From: Pithys albifrons albifrons | Lineage: Eukaryota; Chordata; Aves; Passeriformes; Thamnophilidae | NCBI RefSeq assembly: GCF_047495875.1 | Contig: NC_092459.1 | Location: forward strand, 40,846,490 to 40,910,489 | Length of the DNA stretch: 64,000 nucleotides | Direction: 5' to 3' | In this document: piece after piece, positions 1 to 50,830 of the stretch | Layout of the letters: each line of letters opens with the position of its first letter | Position numbering within the stretch: position 1 is the stretch's first letter | Made by a program: the position numbers and the translations under genes | The notes under the pieces: generated by a model | Seen by the model: the letters and a program-made list of their open reading frames with translations, nothing else | Databases searched by the model: none | Told to the model about the DNA's origin: nothing

Positions 1-1982
1 TTTCACCCATGATTATGGACGGGGATGAGACCCAAATTGTACATGCTCACCTCTGCAGCACTGCATACTCATGTCACAAATCAATGTTTTACAACATGAA
101 ACTTTGGAATTCTTCCATTCCATCCTTCACCTTCCCACTCTACCTTTTATTTTAATAGGCCTAATATAAGCTTACCCACCTTTTCATTAGATTAAGTTGC
201 TATGAAACTCCTCATTATCAGCCAGGACTAAGGTTTTATGCACTTACCAATTGAAAGTACTGGCCAGATGTTAGACTTGCATAAACTTAAACCATCTGTG
301 CAACATCAATAGTGGTTTTGGCATTTAATTGGGTATTTCTTCAGTATTCCAGTTTATATTTGTGAATACTGTTTGTTAACATGATAGGTTATTTAAAGGA
401 AACAAAGAAAAGGTCATGGCTTTGAGGAAGTCAATTGTATTTTGTTATTAGTTGTCAGAAGGGTACCACTAGGCAAAAAGCCTACCACTAGATATGGAGG
501 AGATCAGAAAGTTAGTACCGCCATAGTCATCACAAGGTTTTAGACATTAAAGGATAAATACAATTTTTTGTGAAAGTAAGATAGTTACAGAGCCACAAAA
601 GAGTTCTTTTAAATGCTTGCAACTCAGTGTACATTAACTAGGAACTTTATTCAGTCATCAGAGTGTTATGTGATCAACTGGAGCATCTAACTCTTCTCTT
701 ATCCTCTCAGATCTAATGTCTACAAACTGCTTAGTCACAAAGATATATTCTAAATAACAGCTGAATTGTTATAAACATTTTTAACAAAAAAAAAGGTGTA
801 GGTAAAATTAAGTTTCCAATGGAAAAAGTAGCAATTATTAACAAGATTATTAACAATTATTAAATTTTAGATGAAACTACTTTTGTATCTCTTCTTAATT
901 TTAGAATTATTTTTAGTGCTCTTTTTAGATTTGACTTCAATAAACTAGACCTTTTAATTTTAAAGGTTAAGCTGAAATATTGTATAGTATAAGCCAAATG
1001 CAAGTACAGAAAAGTCAAAAGTTAATTTATTTTCTTATTAAAAATCAAACTCATAGTATATATTTGAAGAGGGCAAATAAAATTAATTTCCAATAATATT
1101 ATAATGAATTTTTTTAACAATTTAGTGTGATAAAAAATGCCAGAGAATCTTTCAGACTGAAACTCCTTAATTTCCTGTAGCTCTACTAGATACTCTTCTA
1201 TTAGTTCTCTTTTTCTAAGGACATTTCAGGGTCCAACATAGCTTCCTTTGAAGGGAATTTCATTTAACTGAAAACTTGATCAATTTTGTTTTGCTTTTGT
1301 CTTGGACCTAATCATAAAAAGGTGACTCAATTACACAGGCCTTGGTGCACTTTTCTTAAAGAAAGAGAATCTTGAAGGGTGTGCGTTTAGTGTATCAGAA
1401 ATATGCTATGTGATGTCATATAACCATGGAGTCAAGACTAACTTTGCTTAATGCATCTTCTTTGTACTTGATGTAAACTGTAATTATTTGAGATCTGACC
1501 TGAAGCAGCCATTGGGCCGTGGACAGAATTAAATTAACGTGGTGAATTTTTTGTGGACCACATTGTCTGCCAGACATAGTTTGATATGACTGCTTACTCT
1601 TCAGGTACAACATAAGAAGACACAGGGCAAAAATACATCTAATTTAAAGCTAACCCCACATTTGGAATCATCAGGTTGCCTCCACCACTGCAGTCCTACC
1701 ACTGCCTCTTCTGGGAATCTGATGTTGACAGGTGGAGACTTCAAATAAGGACATGTGTGACATATTGATGGTGAAGAAATGAAAAGATGATCAAAGATAT
1801 TGCTTTACTGGAATGGGAGTGGAAACATTATCTCTCAAGTCAGAAATAGGCTTCCATATGTTAAGTGATGAAAGACCATAAAACATGGAATCAGATTTAA
1901 TGAAAATTATGGCTAACTAAAATCAGTGATTTCTCCTTCCAATCGCAATCATACCTCAACAGAAAAGTTTTCCTTTCTGCTA

Positions 1983-2041
1983 ACTTTTGCCTTCTCACTT
2001 CTATCAGGAATCAGAAGGCAAAAGTAATTTATTACTTTTGC
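1983..2041. repeat. three-armed inverted repeat
   Basis: A perfect 13-bp stem (1983-1995 with 2013-2025, 17-nt loop) shares its right arm with a second perfect 11-bp stem (2018-2028 with 2031-2041, 2-nt loop). The two hairpins exclude each other. The shared word is GCAAAAGT. Confidence 0.8.
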
Positions 2042-3530
2042 GGTTTTGACAAAGTTTAACCAACAGAATCTAATGATAAGAACTTCAGATAGGCAATATC
2101 CGAAATCCCTTCAGGAGATTTCTGAACTTTCATTAGGCATATACAACACCAAAACATAAATTAAATAGTCCTCCCACTGGTTCCTGCCACCTCTGAAAAT
2201 TAGAAATATATTCCTGAGTGCAATCCAGTGTACCATCACAATGAGAGCACAATGGGATTAGCACTGACAAAGAAAGGGGCTATAGTCCGTCTCTGATACT
2301 ATTTTCATTCCAAGAAAAACTTCTAGAGGGTTGAAGGGGCCAGGAAATATGAAAATATTAATTGCATGTCTAAAAAAACTTACTTTATGAAAGTCCATGG
2401 AAGTCTATCAGCCAGTAGTCAGTTTAATATTTCTCAGGTGATTTTCTTTTGCCTGACCTTCCATTCCTACAGGTGTGTCACTGGCCCGAGGACTCATCCT
2501 GTCATTCATAGCAGTATCAGTCTGCTTCACACACCATGCCAGATGTTCAAATAATAGATGTTATAGATATATAAATTTCTGGCAACCTACACAGGTTTTT
2601 ATCATTATAAACATTAAATATATAGTGAAACCCTCACAGAATCCTCTTTTCCATGAAAAACTTTCACTACATCAGAATTAGCAGCTTTCCTCTTGATTTG
2701 TGTCTTAACCATGAGAAAAAAAACCATCACAGATGCAGGCTATATTGTACTAAGAACATATGCATGCTTTTAAATCACTTTTATCTTACTTTTTACTAAT
2801 GTAATCCTGAAATGTAAAATATGTTCTTTTTGCATTCACTATTATAGGCAGCACAGATGGTGAAAGGCTTAGATTAAAGTAATACAGCATGTCCATTAAA
2901 ATAACCCCCACTGCTGGTGACTCTTCACCAGACCAGGAGTTATGTTTACTATAAAAAGAGTGGTTTCCTTTGCTTTTAAATACACTAGAAGTTGCCAAAT
3001 CCTTAGGCTACAGAAAGAAATTAAAATCAAACAAAATAAAACAAAACAAAACCAGGCTGTCTAGAATTCAGCCTGATTCTGTTATCTTTAACCCATTGGG
3101 TGATACACCCAAACAGAGGTGAATTGTGGAATTAATCCATATTATCCTTTTAAAGGAGCTATAAAGTAAATATACCTCTGAAATCAGGTGTATTAATATA
3201 TACTTAGTGCCAAAAATTTATGCATGTTGTAATACACACCAAAGCCTTCATCCAATGGCTCTTGGGTACATCATTACTTGTGTGTGTGTGTTAATCTTTA
3301 TCCAAGAACTCAGATGATATATGAAGCAATAAAGGTTTTACCAGGTCTGACCTTAAAACATTTCCACTAGAGGCAATTTAAAATATTTTCTTTAGATAAT
3401 CATAATGATTGGGACATTAAACTCCACAGCAGTTCAGCTGATCACAATTAAAATGTTTTTCCAAACTTGTTGCTATTTCCTCTTTACAAAATAAATAAGG
3501 TCCAGGGATAGATTTTGGGAGCCACTCACC

Positions 3531-3546
3531 ATTATTAGTATTATAA

Positions 3547-3601
<55 letters not shown>

Positions 3602-3730
3602 CATCATTATTATCATTATCATTATTAATATTATTATTAATATTATTATTTCTTTGTTGTTATTATTATTAGTGGTATTATTATTATTATAATCATTATC
3701 ATTATAATCATTATTATCATTATTATTATT
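3531..3730. repeat. ATT trinucleotide microsatellite, interrupted
   Basis: About 200 bp of ATT/TTA units form an uninterrupted block near 3551-3600, then a degenerate part mixed with ATC and AAT units. Reading frames over it are artefacts (poly-Ile or poly-Asn). Confidence 0.95.
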
Positions 3731-6287
3731 GACTACAGGCATCTTTAACTCACAATTTCCTTTTTCGGTAAATATCTATCAAACACTCATTTCCCTGGTT
3801 TTTCTCCTGCCATCTCTTTCAGCTCTGCACCTCTCTGGTAGGACAGGACTAGAAAAGCACTGTTCAAAGTGTCAATTTTGGGTTGCTCTCCTCTCAGCTT
3901 GTCCTTCCCCTGCCTGTGGCTGGTTTCACAGAACCCACTGTACTAACATCAGGCAGTGTTAATCAGATGCTGACCAATGCCTCCAGTTTAATAAAGTTAG
4001 TTTTAATTAAAGAGTCTATTTAACCCATATTATGCTATGTCTGCTTTTGCATAAGATTTGAGGAAAAAAAACATTAAAACCATCATAGATAACCAACTTT
4101 GTGCCCTAGCAGTAACAATACAGCTGAAAATGATTAGCATCATTTTCATACAGTTCACATCTCACGTAGCTATGCTAGGGGCACACAGCTGGTCAAGGGA
4201 GAGGATTCTCAGCACCAGTAAAGCATATGATTTCCTTTTCTCTACAAGAGACAAGCAAAGTAAATGGTAAGGGAAAAAGAGAAAAGGAAAGGAAAAGAAA
4301 GGAAAGAAACTCTCTATATTCAACATCTCCTAGGTGCCCTTGTCTTTAACAAGTATGTTGCTCACTGCCATTATCTCATTAATAAACTTCCTGCTTCCTT
4401 TTTCCACCACAACCCAGGCTCCCATGTAAGACAAAACCCATGACCTCACTTTTCAGCCATGGCTTTTAAGACACACTAATTCTCCCCAACTGACTGGCAA
4501 ATTACATGGGCAGGCGACTGAAGGACACAGGCCATACCACCTGCTCCGTATTCTTCACAACGGCTTCTCCTAGTCTTTCAACAGTTTATTCAGTGGTGGA
4601 GAAGGATGAGAGGGAGGCAAAGCCAAGCTGCCAGCATTACTTGTGGTGATGGGCTGCAATGAATGGTATGACCATTTTTCAAGACATTGGCAACTACCAC
4701 GGCTGCTTCTTTTTGAATGATGAAATCTGTGACTTTACTACCAGTCAGCTGGTAATGAGGATGCAAAATGAAACTGGAGATGAAGAACCCTGAGCTTCCA
4801 GACAACAATCCCTGACAAACCACTAGTCACAATGCTACACTGCTGGTTCAGGGTTTTTTTTCTGGTGGCAGAAAGAATAAGTAGGTACTGATGAAAGCAA
4901 CACTTTCAGAAATCAGATTAATGTGGAAGGATAACAATTCTTCAGCCGGAATTTTCCTGCTAGCATATGAGTTCTTTGGAAAGGACTGTATAGGGGAAGA
5001 TGAAGTGTAACTTCAGTAAATCAAAGTCTAAAAATCTAATTTAGAATTATTTGTAGGTATCTTCCTCAATTCTTTGAAACACTCTGATTACAATTGTTCG
5101 ATGTAGTGCATTCAAGAAAAATTGTTTCTAACAACACAGAGAAACCTGTATGAACAAATGTGCTATAACAACCTCTGATAAAATTTGATTCTTTAAATTA
5201 GGAATCTGAATTCATATCTAGATGCTAAGTTAAATATTCCCTTTGCCAAAACCAAATGTCATTTAACTGAAATTCTTACCCTTGGTGCTTTTGAGGGAGA
5301 AAAAGAAAGAAAACAAGGAAGTGATATAGACATTTGAGCTCATGTTATACACTCTTAGAGGTCAGTTTAGAAGACATTGTGCCCGCAGAGAAACTGTAGG
5401 CATCAAGGTTATTATCAGTTAAATATTGACCTGAGCTCTTTAAAAATACATAGCTCTTCAATGCTTCATCATGAGTGCATACATTTATATCCACTGTGTG
5501 GAGGCATAAGGGTAGTAAGACTTGTATCATTAATAAACATCATGGTTATATTAACAAACAGATTTATTTGAGCTAAAGGTTTGACAATATAAGTGTGCAA
5601 GTGCTGTGGTGTTGCCTGCAGAACTCAGTTGCATAAATATATTGGGTAAGCTTCTGTTCATAGATTAGATGGAGTATGGTCCATTCTCCAGGTGAGGATA
5701 TGTTCCTTACACATTAGCTTGAAAATGAAATCTGGGAAATTAAAGTCTACTGATGGAAATGACCACCTGCTAGTGTTTTCTCTCTTTCAAAGCTTTGGAC
5801 ACAGAAAAGCTTTCTCATTCCAGTCAGCAAGTTAGCTGGCTGCTTTCCCTCCTCAAAACTCACTCCTCTTGACCAAGATTTCAGTATTAAACTGCTGTCA
5901 AACATCTGGCAGCTTTCTAGATATGCTTGAATTAGTAAAAAGTAAGAAAAAGCAAGCTTTCTCCAATGGCAAGACTCACAGTCCTCTCAAACCAACTATT
6001 TAAAAATCAACATTTTCATTTGGTCTTTCTGTCCGCCCCTCATTAACTGAGCCCTGTGTTGCTATTGTTGTTGATGATGATTTATTATGCATGCTGAAAC
6101 ATAAGTGTTTCCAGACTTTTAGAAAGAGTTTAAAGAAACATATTCCTGTCTCAAAAATCTTATAACCTGCAGTCCTTTATTCCCTTTCAGTAACATGTTC
6201 TTAGGCCCATCCTAGTTACGTGGGCAAAATAGCAGTCAAAATCAAGATATACAAAAAGATTTAATTTCTGTTTTCAAAGACAGCTAC

Positions 6288-44087
<37,800 letters not shown>

Positions 44088-45512
44088 TTAAACTCCAGAG
44101 ATTCATCCAAAGGTGGAAGGGAAACTCAGTAGCAATTCCTCTCTACGTAGCATCAGTCGGTGATTCTGAGCACGGCCATTACTCTGAGAAACCGTTCTGT
44201 TGTGTGAAATGCAAACAAGTATTGAAGAGTAGAGGGGTGTTCTTAGAAAAAAAAAACAAGAAAAAAGAAAAAGGTATATATTCTCTAAAAAACAGAGTCA
44301 GTCGGATGGGAAAGGCATTTATCCAGTGCGGCTTAGCACTCCAGTAACCGCAGTAAGTAAAGAATAAAGCTATGAGATTTAGGCACCAGTCAGCAACCAA
44401 GCGACGTATTTCTGGTCTTTTTTCCTACTCATGGCGGGCAGCACAGCTCCTCGGAAGACGATCATAGTAATCCCATTTCTTCCTTTGGTCCGCTGTCAAT
44501 CCTAGGGCCGAAACGCCCGGCCGCGGGCTGCCTCCCGGGAGCAGGGTGACTTCCCGGGAGCCTCTCTCTGAAGACAGCAGCAGTCCTAGAAGGAGAGAGC
44601 CGGCACACACCGCCGCAGCGGAGCCGCGAGAAATAATAATCAACAACCAGTCTCCGACGGGTGTAGTATTTTCTCCCACCAGAGGGGAAAGAAAAAAAAG
44701 TGTATTTTCTCATCTAACGTGCCCCTGAAGAAGTCTGCCCCCCACTCTCCTCCCACAGCCCTCGCACTCCCCAGCCCAGGTGTGCACTGCATGGCCAGAA
44801 CGAAACCGCGGCAGAAGCCAGTCCCCGGCTCCCGGTAAAAGCGTTACCGGTGTCGGTGCTGCCGGGGCTGCGCCGTCCCCTTCGCGCTCCCTCGGGCCGG
44901 CACCGCGGCTGCGGCCAGACCTCCCCGCTCTCGGCGTTGCTAGCCCCGCAGTGGGAGAAACATTTTCAATCACGGAGTATTTCTGCTTATTTTCTCTCTT
45001 TTCTTTTTTTTTTTCCTTTCCCCATTATTTTTTACTTTTATATTTTTCCTCTTCTCGGCTATTCTCCTCATTCCCCGGCCGGGGTCGGGAGGGTGGCAGA
45101 GGTGTCTACCTCAGCTGCACACCAGCCAGGGAAGGCACGCTCTGCTCAGCCCTGACCCGAGCCGGAATCCACCCAAATATCACATTTTCCCAACCAAATT
45201 ATTTTTTTTTTTTTTTTCGCATTTTCCACCATGGGGAACCGACCCACAGACTAGCCCCGCACATCACTGCGGCTCTTCGCTGAGGCTGGCAGCTTGTGAT
45301 GGGTTGTGATCTTCTTTTTACCTACCTTGAGTCCCTGAGCCCGGCAGCCTGCAGAGAGCTCTCCCGGGGTGAGAAGCCCAACTCTTTAATTGGCTCATTA
45401 ATGGCACGGGGAAAAGTTTGCGCCTGTCACTGCTCCTCGCACGGATGGGCAGACAGACATTGCCGCCTACCCATCCCCTTTATCGGCTCCCAGGCTTTCC
45501 GTCTCACATAAC

Positions 45513-45547
45513 GGGGGGTGGGGTGGGCTGGGGTGGGGTGGGGGGGA
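45513..45547 (+). repeat. G-run block, possible G-quadruplex
   Basis: Six or more runs of three to seven G separated by one or two bases on the plus strand (C-rich in the SIM1 sense), about 1.5 kb upstream of the start codon. Confidence 0.7.
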
Positions 45548-46061
45548 CGAGGTTATATTAATGAAGAATCCCTAATTTGCGGCTGAGAAATGCCTAATAA
45601 CTTCTTGATGGCTAAAAGCCTTTTAGCACAACTTCATTTCTCCCCGAGTGCCCCCCCCGCCGTCTCCTCCTCCCGGCCGGGCCCGTCCTCAGTGCCACTC
45701 ACGGACCCTCCTCGCTTCCCATTGGCCACCGCCGCCTCGCGCTCGGCCTCCCACTGGCCGAGGGGTGGTGACGTCACACGGACACATTTTCACCCCTCTC
45801 CCTCCCCTCCACCTCCCCTCGCTCTCCGTGTCCGCCCTCTGACCTGGCGGAGCAGCCGAGGTGGGAAAGGGGACACACGGACACGCACTCACACAGACTC
45901 ACGCACCCCACACACTCCGCTTCGCCCCCCACGTACCTGTTAAAGGTTTATTTTTGTTAAGGTGGGTATTTGGCCATCGCCTCTCCGCCTCTCCGTTTGG
46001 CACGGGAGACTAGAAGCCGAGGTCCCATGGGACCTCTGGGTTGTGAGAATCGCCGCAGCTT

Positions 46062-46089
46062 CCCCCCCCCCCCCCCCTTCTCCCCCCCC
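46062..46089. repeat. interrupted poly-C tract
   Basis: Two long C runs (about 16 and 9 bases) are separated by TTCT. The tract is also prone to length error in sequencing. Confidence 0.85.
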
Positions 46090-46491
46090 CGCAGTTCCTC
46101 ACCCCAAAAACCCATCGTGCTTGGGAGAAACGAGCTCCGGTCACGTGTCCTGCCCCCACGACACCCTCCCTCACCTTTAGCCGTGCGCTGTTCAGACCCG
46201 GGGCTGATGTCAGCTTGAACCGAGTCGCGCGGCGTGGGGGGGTAGAAGAATGGAGGAAGATTTTAACTAGTTTTCTTGATACACGCTGGAAAAAAATCCG
46301 AAATATCCCAAGAACAGACAAGTGAAAAAAAAAAAAGAGAGAGAGAGAAGGGGTAAAAAAAACCCACAGTCCCAAACCCGAATCCTCCTACGACTGGAGA
46401 CAGAAACACTTTAAAACTGCGCTCGAAGTGAATGTGGTGTTTCTTTCTTTCCCGGGGAGCACTAACTATCCCCTGAGGAAAACTTGACTCA

Positions 46492-46529
46492 AACCAACCA
46501 ACCAACCAACCAACCAACCAACCAACCAA
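46492..46529. repeat. AACC microsatellite
   Basis: About nine perfect CCAA units followed by an A run. Confidence 0.95.
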
Positions 46530-49500
46530 AAAAAACCCTCTAAGAATCAGATTGCTCTTAAAACGGCTGGCTTCTGAAAAGAGTAGACAGAGCAGAGAGA
46601 GCGCACCCGGTGTGGTGGGGGAAGGCTGGTAGAGTCTTCCCTAAAACCATAACGGACTCTCGAAAGCCTGAAATAATTGCCAAACCAGTCGGTGCGAGAC
46701 TTTGGCTTAAATAGTTGCTTTAAATGAGATTGCACTGGCAAGGCAACACTCAGTATTTCGAGGAAGAATAAACGGTCTCAGTTTTCGAAAGAAGAAAAAC
46801 GTCAACAAAAAAAATGGCCTTTGAAGCATCCCATCCCTTTTGCTTCGCTGCCGGCTGCAGCTCGAAGCGCAGGCTTCCAGTGCCAACTGCCTGTTCGTTG
46901 CTTATCACTTTAAATCTCCCTTCGGTTAAAAGCTTTCCCTGTGTTCATTTGGGTAAATAAAGCAAAGACGGAAAGGAGGCATTCAACAACTCCTCTGGGT
47001 GTTCAGGCGTCTACAAGCAGCAGAGAAATGTATCCACGCAGCCCCAAATGTTCTTTTGATTGTCTTGTTTACCGAAGCGACTCGTTGTTAAACAAACACG
47101 AACGCAAAGCACTTAGTGAAGGTATGGATTAAAAAAAAAGAGAGAAAGAAAGAAAAAGAAAAAGGAAAAGAAAAAAGCGCACCATTCCCCGCCCCCCGTC
47201 ATGCTGTAAAGTGATCGCTGCTATGGGGGAAAGTGACACTGAATTTTCAAAAATCTTCCCTGTGCATTACTGCCCTCAGGTGTAAAGTGGGTTTATGAGA
47301 GAAAGGAAAAAAATCTTCCTTCTGGTTTTCATTTGAGGTAATTCTCTTGTTAAACGTCACTGACGTCTCTAGCGGGGTATTTAGACATATGGGCAGCAAC
47401 TGGACTAACACTGTCAGGTAGCTCACGAGTTATTTGTCAACATAGAACCCTTGGTTTAGGAAAAATAAAGAAATCAGTAAGATACACTTCTGTTAATTTA
47501 TACCAGAGAACATGAGCATCCACCTTACCAACCCCACACAGCCACAGTGAAGACCGTAGCTCTCGGAGGACCCGCCTTCATGGTGTACGGGGACTCGGTT
47601 TCTTCCCCTCAGCCCGGGTGGGAGTCAGAAGCCGCACCGGTTATCCCCGGGGCCGAGGCCCGGGCCCGGGGGCTCAGGCTCGACGAGCTCCTTCGTAGAT
47701 TTTGAATGTTTAAATGCTATGGTAGATAAAGTACAAATTGTGAAAAGGACCAGCTGCCGAAGGGCAATTATTCGGCTTTCGAAGTTAACAGCAAACGTGG
47801 ACAGTCACCGCACCACAGAACAGCTCGCGCGGGGTCAGTACGCTGGGGCCATTTCCCAGCAGATTTCGAGAGGCGGATCCCGAATGATCGGAGAATTTAG
47901 CCGTTTCAGAGACATTAACCTTTCTTTTTCTTCGTCAAAAACATGCGGCTTCTGAAAGCGGAGGTCAGACCTAGAACTGCTCTGTTCCAGGTGTATGGGC
48001 AAAGGCAGCCCGCAGTAGCTAAACTCGTAGTTCTCATATCAGCCAAGAGTTCGCTGTCACCGGCTGCGGTGAAGCCCGTCTATCTAGAAGGTGAGTGCAT
48101 GGTGCTGTTGAACAAATTAAGTGAACGCACCGCTGCGGGATGACCGCACCGCGGTAACTCCTCGGCGTAGAAGGCGTCGGAGCGGAGCGTAGGGTAGCGA
48201 GCTCACCAGGGCGCGGAGCCGACACCTGCGGGCCGAGGGGCCGAACTCCGAGCACGCAGGGTGGCTGCGGCCCCTCCAGGTGGGAGAGACCCTCTGGCCG
48301 CCTAAGCAGATGGATAGCTGTGCTTAGTTCAGATGCATTTATTCTCGGAAGAGAATACACTGAAAAACAGATAATACTGGAAAACTGAATAACAGGTACT
48401 GCAGCGTAATTTGATTTAAAAAGGCGCATAATAAAATGGGGTTTCTGGAAAAAAGGTTGAGTGAAAACAAAGCGTTTCACAGACAGGTTTTCAACTATAT
48501 GTAGTAGAAAACTTGTGTAGGCACACACAATATGCAGCGTATATTGCAGCATGTGTGAGTGAGCATGAGTATGTGTGCGCGGAGGGGGAGGGGGGAAAAC
48601 TGTACAATTCAAAGCAGGAAAAAAAGCAAAGAAAGAAAAACCCTCCTGGGCCATTTCCCTACAGGACAAAACAGATCCAATTTTTCTCCAACACATTCGG
48701 GCGTACTGTCATGTATTTATTAGTTTATGAATTTGCATGCGTTTACTAATCCCACCTAAAGAATGAGGTGGCCATTTTTTATGTAGAGAGAAAAACGTTT
48801 TCAAACATACGTTGTCACTTATACTCTGCTTTCTCAATAGCGTTTTAATAAGGTCAATATTAGTGAATTAACGACGCAGATCGTTCTCCCAATTGCTGAA
48901 AAAAAAAAGAAATATATCGGCCTGGTATCAGTAATGGACAGATTTCTACACGGCGAGTGTCCCTCCTCTTTGTACCGGCGGGATCCGGCCTCGCATGGAC
49001 CCTCATGGCCAAAGAGAGTGCCCAGCCACCGCATCGCCTGTCTGTGAGTTGCGGTTCTCTTATCCAGCCCGGGGGTGCCTGAGAGAGTGCGGGCGCTTGG
49101 AAACCAAGACTGTTTTTTCAGAACCCAGTAACTTCAGACACACGTACTCGGGTACCCTGGTGAATTGGAGTGTGATGTGAATTTCCATCTGTGCCCTCAT
49201 CAAGGCTTTATTGACATAAATATACACGGCAAATGCTCTTTGAGACCATTCAGAAGTAATTAATATGTTTTAACTGATCTAGATCTTAACCTTCAAGATT
49301 CAAGCCATGCTCTAAGTACTTTATTCCTGCTCTTTTGCTAATGTTATTAGGATGTTCAGGGGAGCAGGACAAGGAGAAAGCCGATTCTCTTACACAGGAA
49401 ATAGTTAACAGACCCTTGGCTACCAGGTTTCGGATATAAGCGGTTCCTAATGTATCCCTTAAAAACAATTACAGAAACATTGCAAAATTAGAGTATTCAA

Positions 49501-50009
49501 CCACTAGAATGATTGTTATTTTCGGTAACTCCTTCAAACAATTTTAGTGATACATCCTTGAACTTTTTAAAGTGATGCTTTGCAGGGAGGAGGGACACTT
49601 CACTACACACTCCTTTCAATTTTATTGGTTTTGGCAAAAATATAACGAGACGATTTATATTCATTTTTCCAGAGGAGTTATAGGTCAGTACCTTTTAGCC
49701 CCTATCTTGTTGAATACACTCTTGCTAATGATCGGAAATCAAGCTGTCTTACTGTGACGGGAAGCAGCGAATGAAAACATAAACTAAAGAAATGTTAAAA
49801 AAATCTACTTCATGGTCAGTAACAGTTATCCCAAGGGACATGTTTGGTTGTTTTGTTTTTTTTTTTTTTTTGCGTTCTGCATTTCCAAAGGAGCCTAGCA
49901 CGCTGAACAACCGAACCCAGCTGAAATGCCCTTGTCAGGGATGAGAGGTCCGTCAAAGACGCAGCACTGGGTCTTTGATGAAATTACGAACTTCAGAAAT
50001 TCCTTGCTG

Positions 50010-50830
50010 CCTTTCCTGTGCCTTCAGAGACAACCTGCCCGTTCTGCTGCGCCGGTTTGCGTTGTTACCCTCCCACCCCTGGACGTCCCGGACGGTCCTG
50101 GCGGTCTCGGTCCCTTCTCACCTGCTCCGGGCTTCTCCGGCCCCACAGCCGGGAGACGGAGCCGAGACCCACACCCAGAGCCCTCGCTGCCCGTCGCGGG
50201 CCGTGCCGGACCCTTCCTGCGCCGTCTGGAGCTCATCCCCCACGCAGGGCTCGCTCCCTCGCGTGACCCCTCTCCCCTTCAGATCGCCACGGCGCTATTC
50301 CTCTCGCTCCTCCTGGCGGAGGCGGGGACCCGAGCGCCGGTGGCCGCTGCTGTCCCCGGAGGGGCAGCCTGCCGGTCGCCCTGGGCTCTACTGCCGCTCT
50401 CCCGCGGCCCTCCTTCGTGGCCGGGCAGAGCCGGGATGCCGGTGCGCTCCCGCCCCGCCGACCCTCTGCAGTATTTCGGGGTAGGCTTCCCGGCGGCCGA
50501 GGGCTTTGTTCGGCGGCAGGCTCTCTGGGGGCTCGGTAGCGGTCCCCCGCTCTTCCCTCTCCTCCCTTCCCCTCCCACGGCCGCGGGATCCGCAGCGCTC
50601 CACGCCCACGCCATCCCGCGGCACGAGCGCGCCGGTGGCGCCAGCGCGGGGAGCGATGCCTCGCAGCTCCCCTCGTGCCCAAGGCCCTGCGCGGCGGGCA
50701 CACGTCGCGCTGCGTTGTCCTAACCCTGTCCTGCCGCCACAGTCAGTGTCCCTTCACCTGCGAGGGGGCCCAGTGAGGGGCCCGCACGATGACGACCACT
50801 GGTGCTCGTCCCCCCAGTGCCCCAGTTTGT
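50010..50830. promoter_or_regulatory. isolated CpG-rich island
   Basis: About 800 bp of strongly GC-rich sequence with dense CpG, about 6 kb upstream of the SIM1 start codon and surrounded by AT-rich DNA. Open frames exist on both strands, which is expected from composition alone. It may be a distal CpG island of SIM1 or the promoter of an unannotated transcript. Confidence 0.5.

Larger units (their letters stand above)
1..6287 (-). other. SIM1: SIM1 intron 9 (partial)
   Basis: AT-rich non-coding sequence follows the exon 9 donor. I checked the minus strand for the expected exon 10 (family sequence after PYPQ starts YSGF) and saw no match. It contains an ATT-type microsatellite (3531-3730), an inverted-repeat cluster (1983-2041) and short A/G-rich runs near 4262-4310. 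No other feature is supported. Confidence 0.75.

Noticed and set aside
2018..2050. Mariner-type MADE1-like element
   Set aside because: The GCAAAAGTAAT word and following GCGGTTTTG resemble MADE1, but the terminal sequences are absent and that family is mammalian.
45035..45042. TATA box of SIM1 (TATAAAAG on the minus strand)
   Set aside because: It lies in a T-rich low-complexity stretch and no start site can be tied to it; CpG-island genes often lack a TATA box.
48034..48696. 220-codon open frame on the minus strand
   Set aside because: It has no recognisable domain, mixes a Pro/His repeat with unrelated composition, and lacks splice or promoter support.
49926..50723. 265-codon open frame on the plus strand
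   Set aside because: It lies in a CpG-rich island with long open frames on both strands, is Pro/Ala/Arg/Gly-rich as expected from base composition, and resembles no protein family I know.
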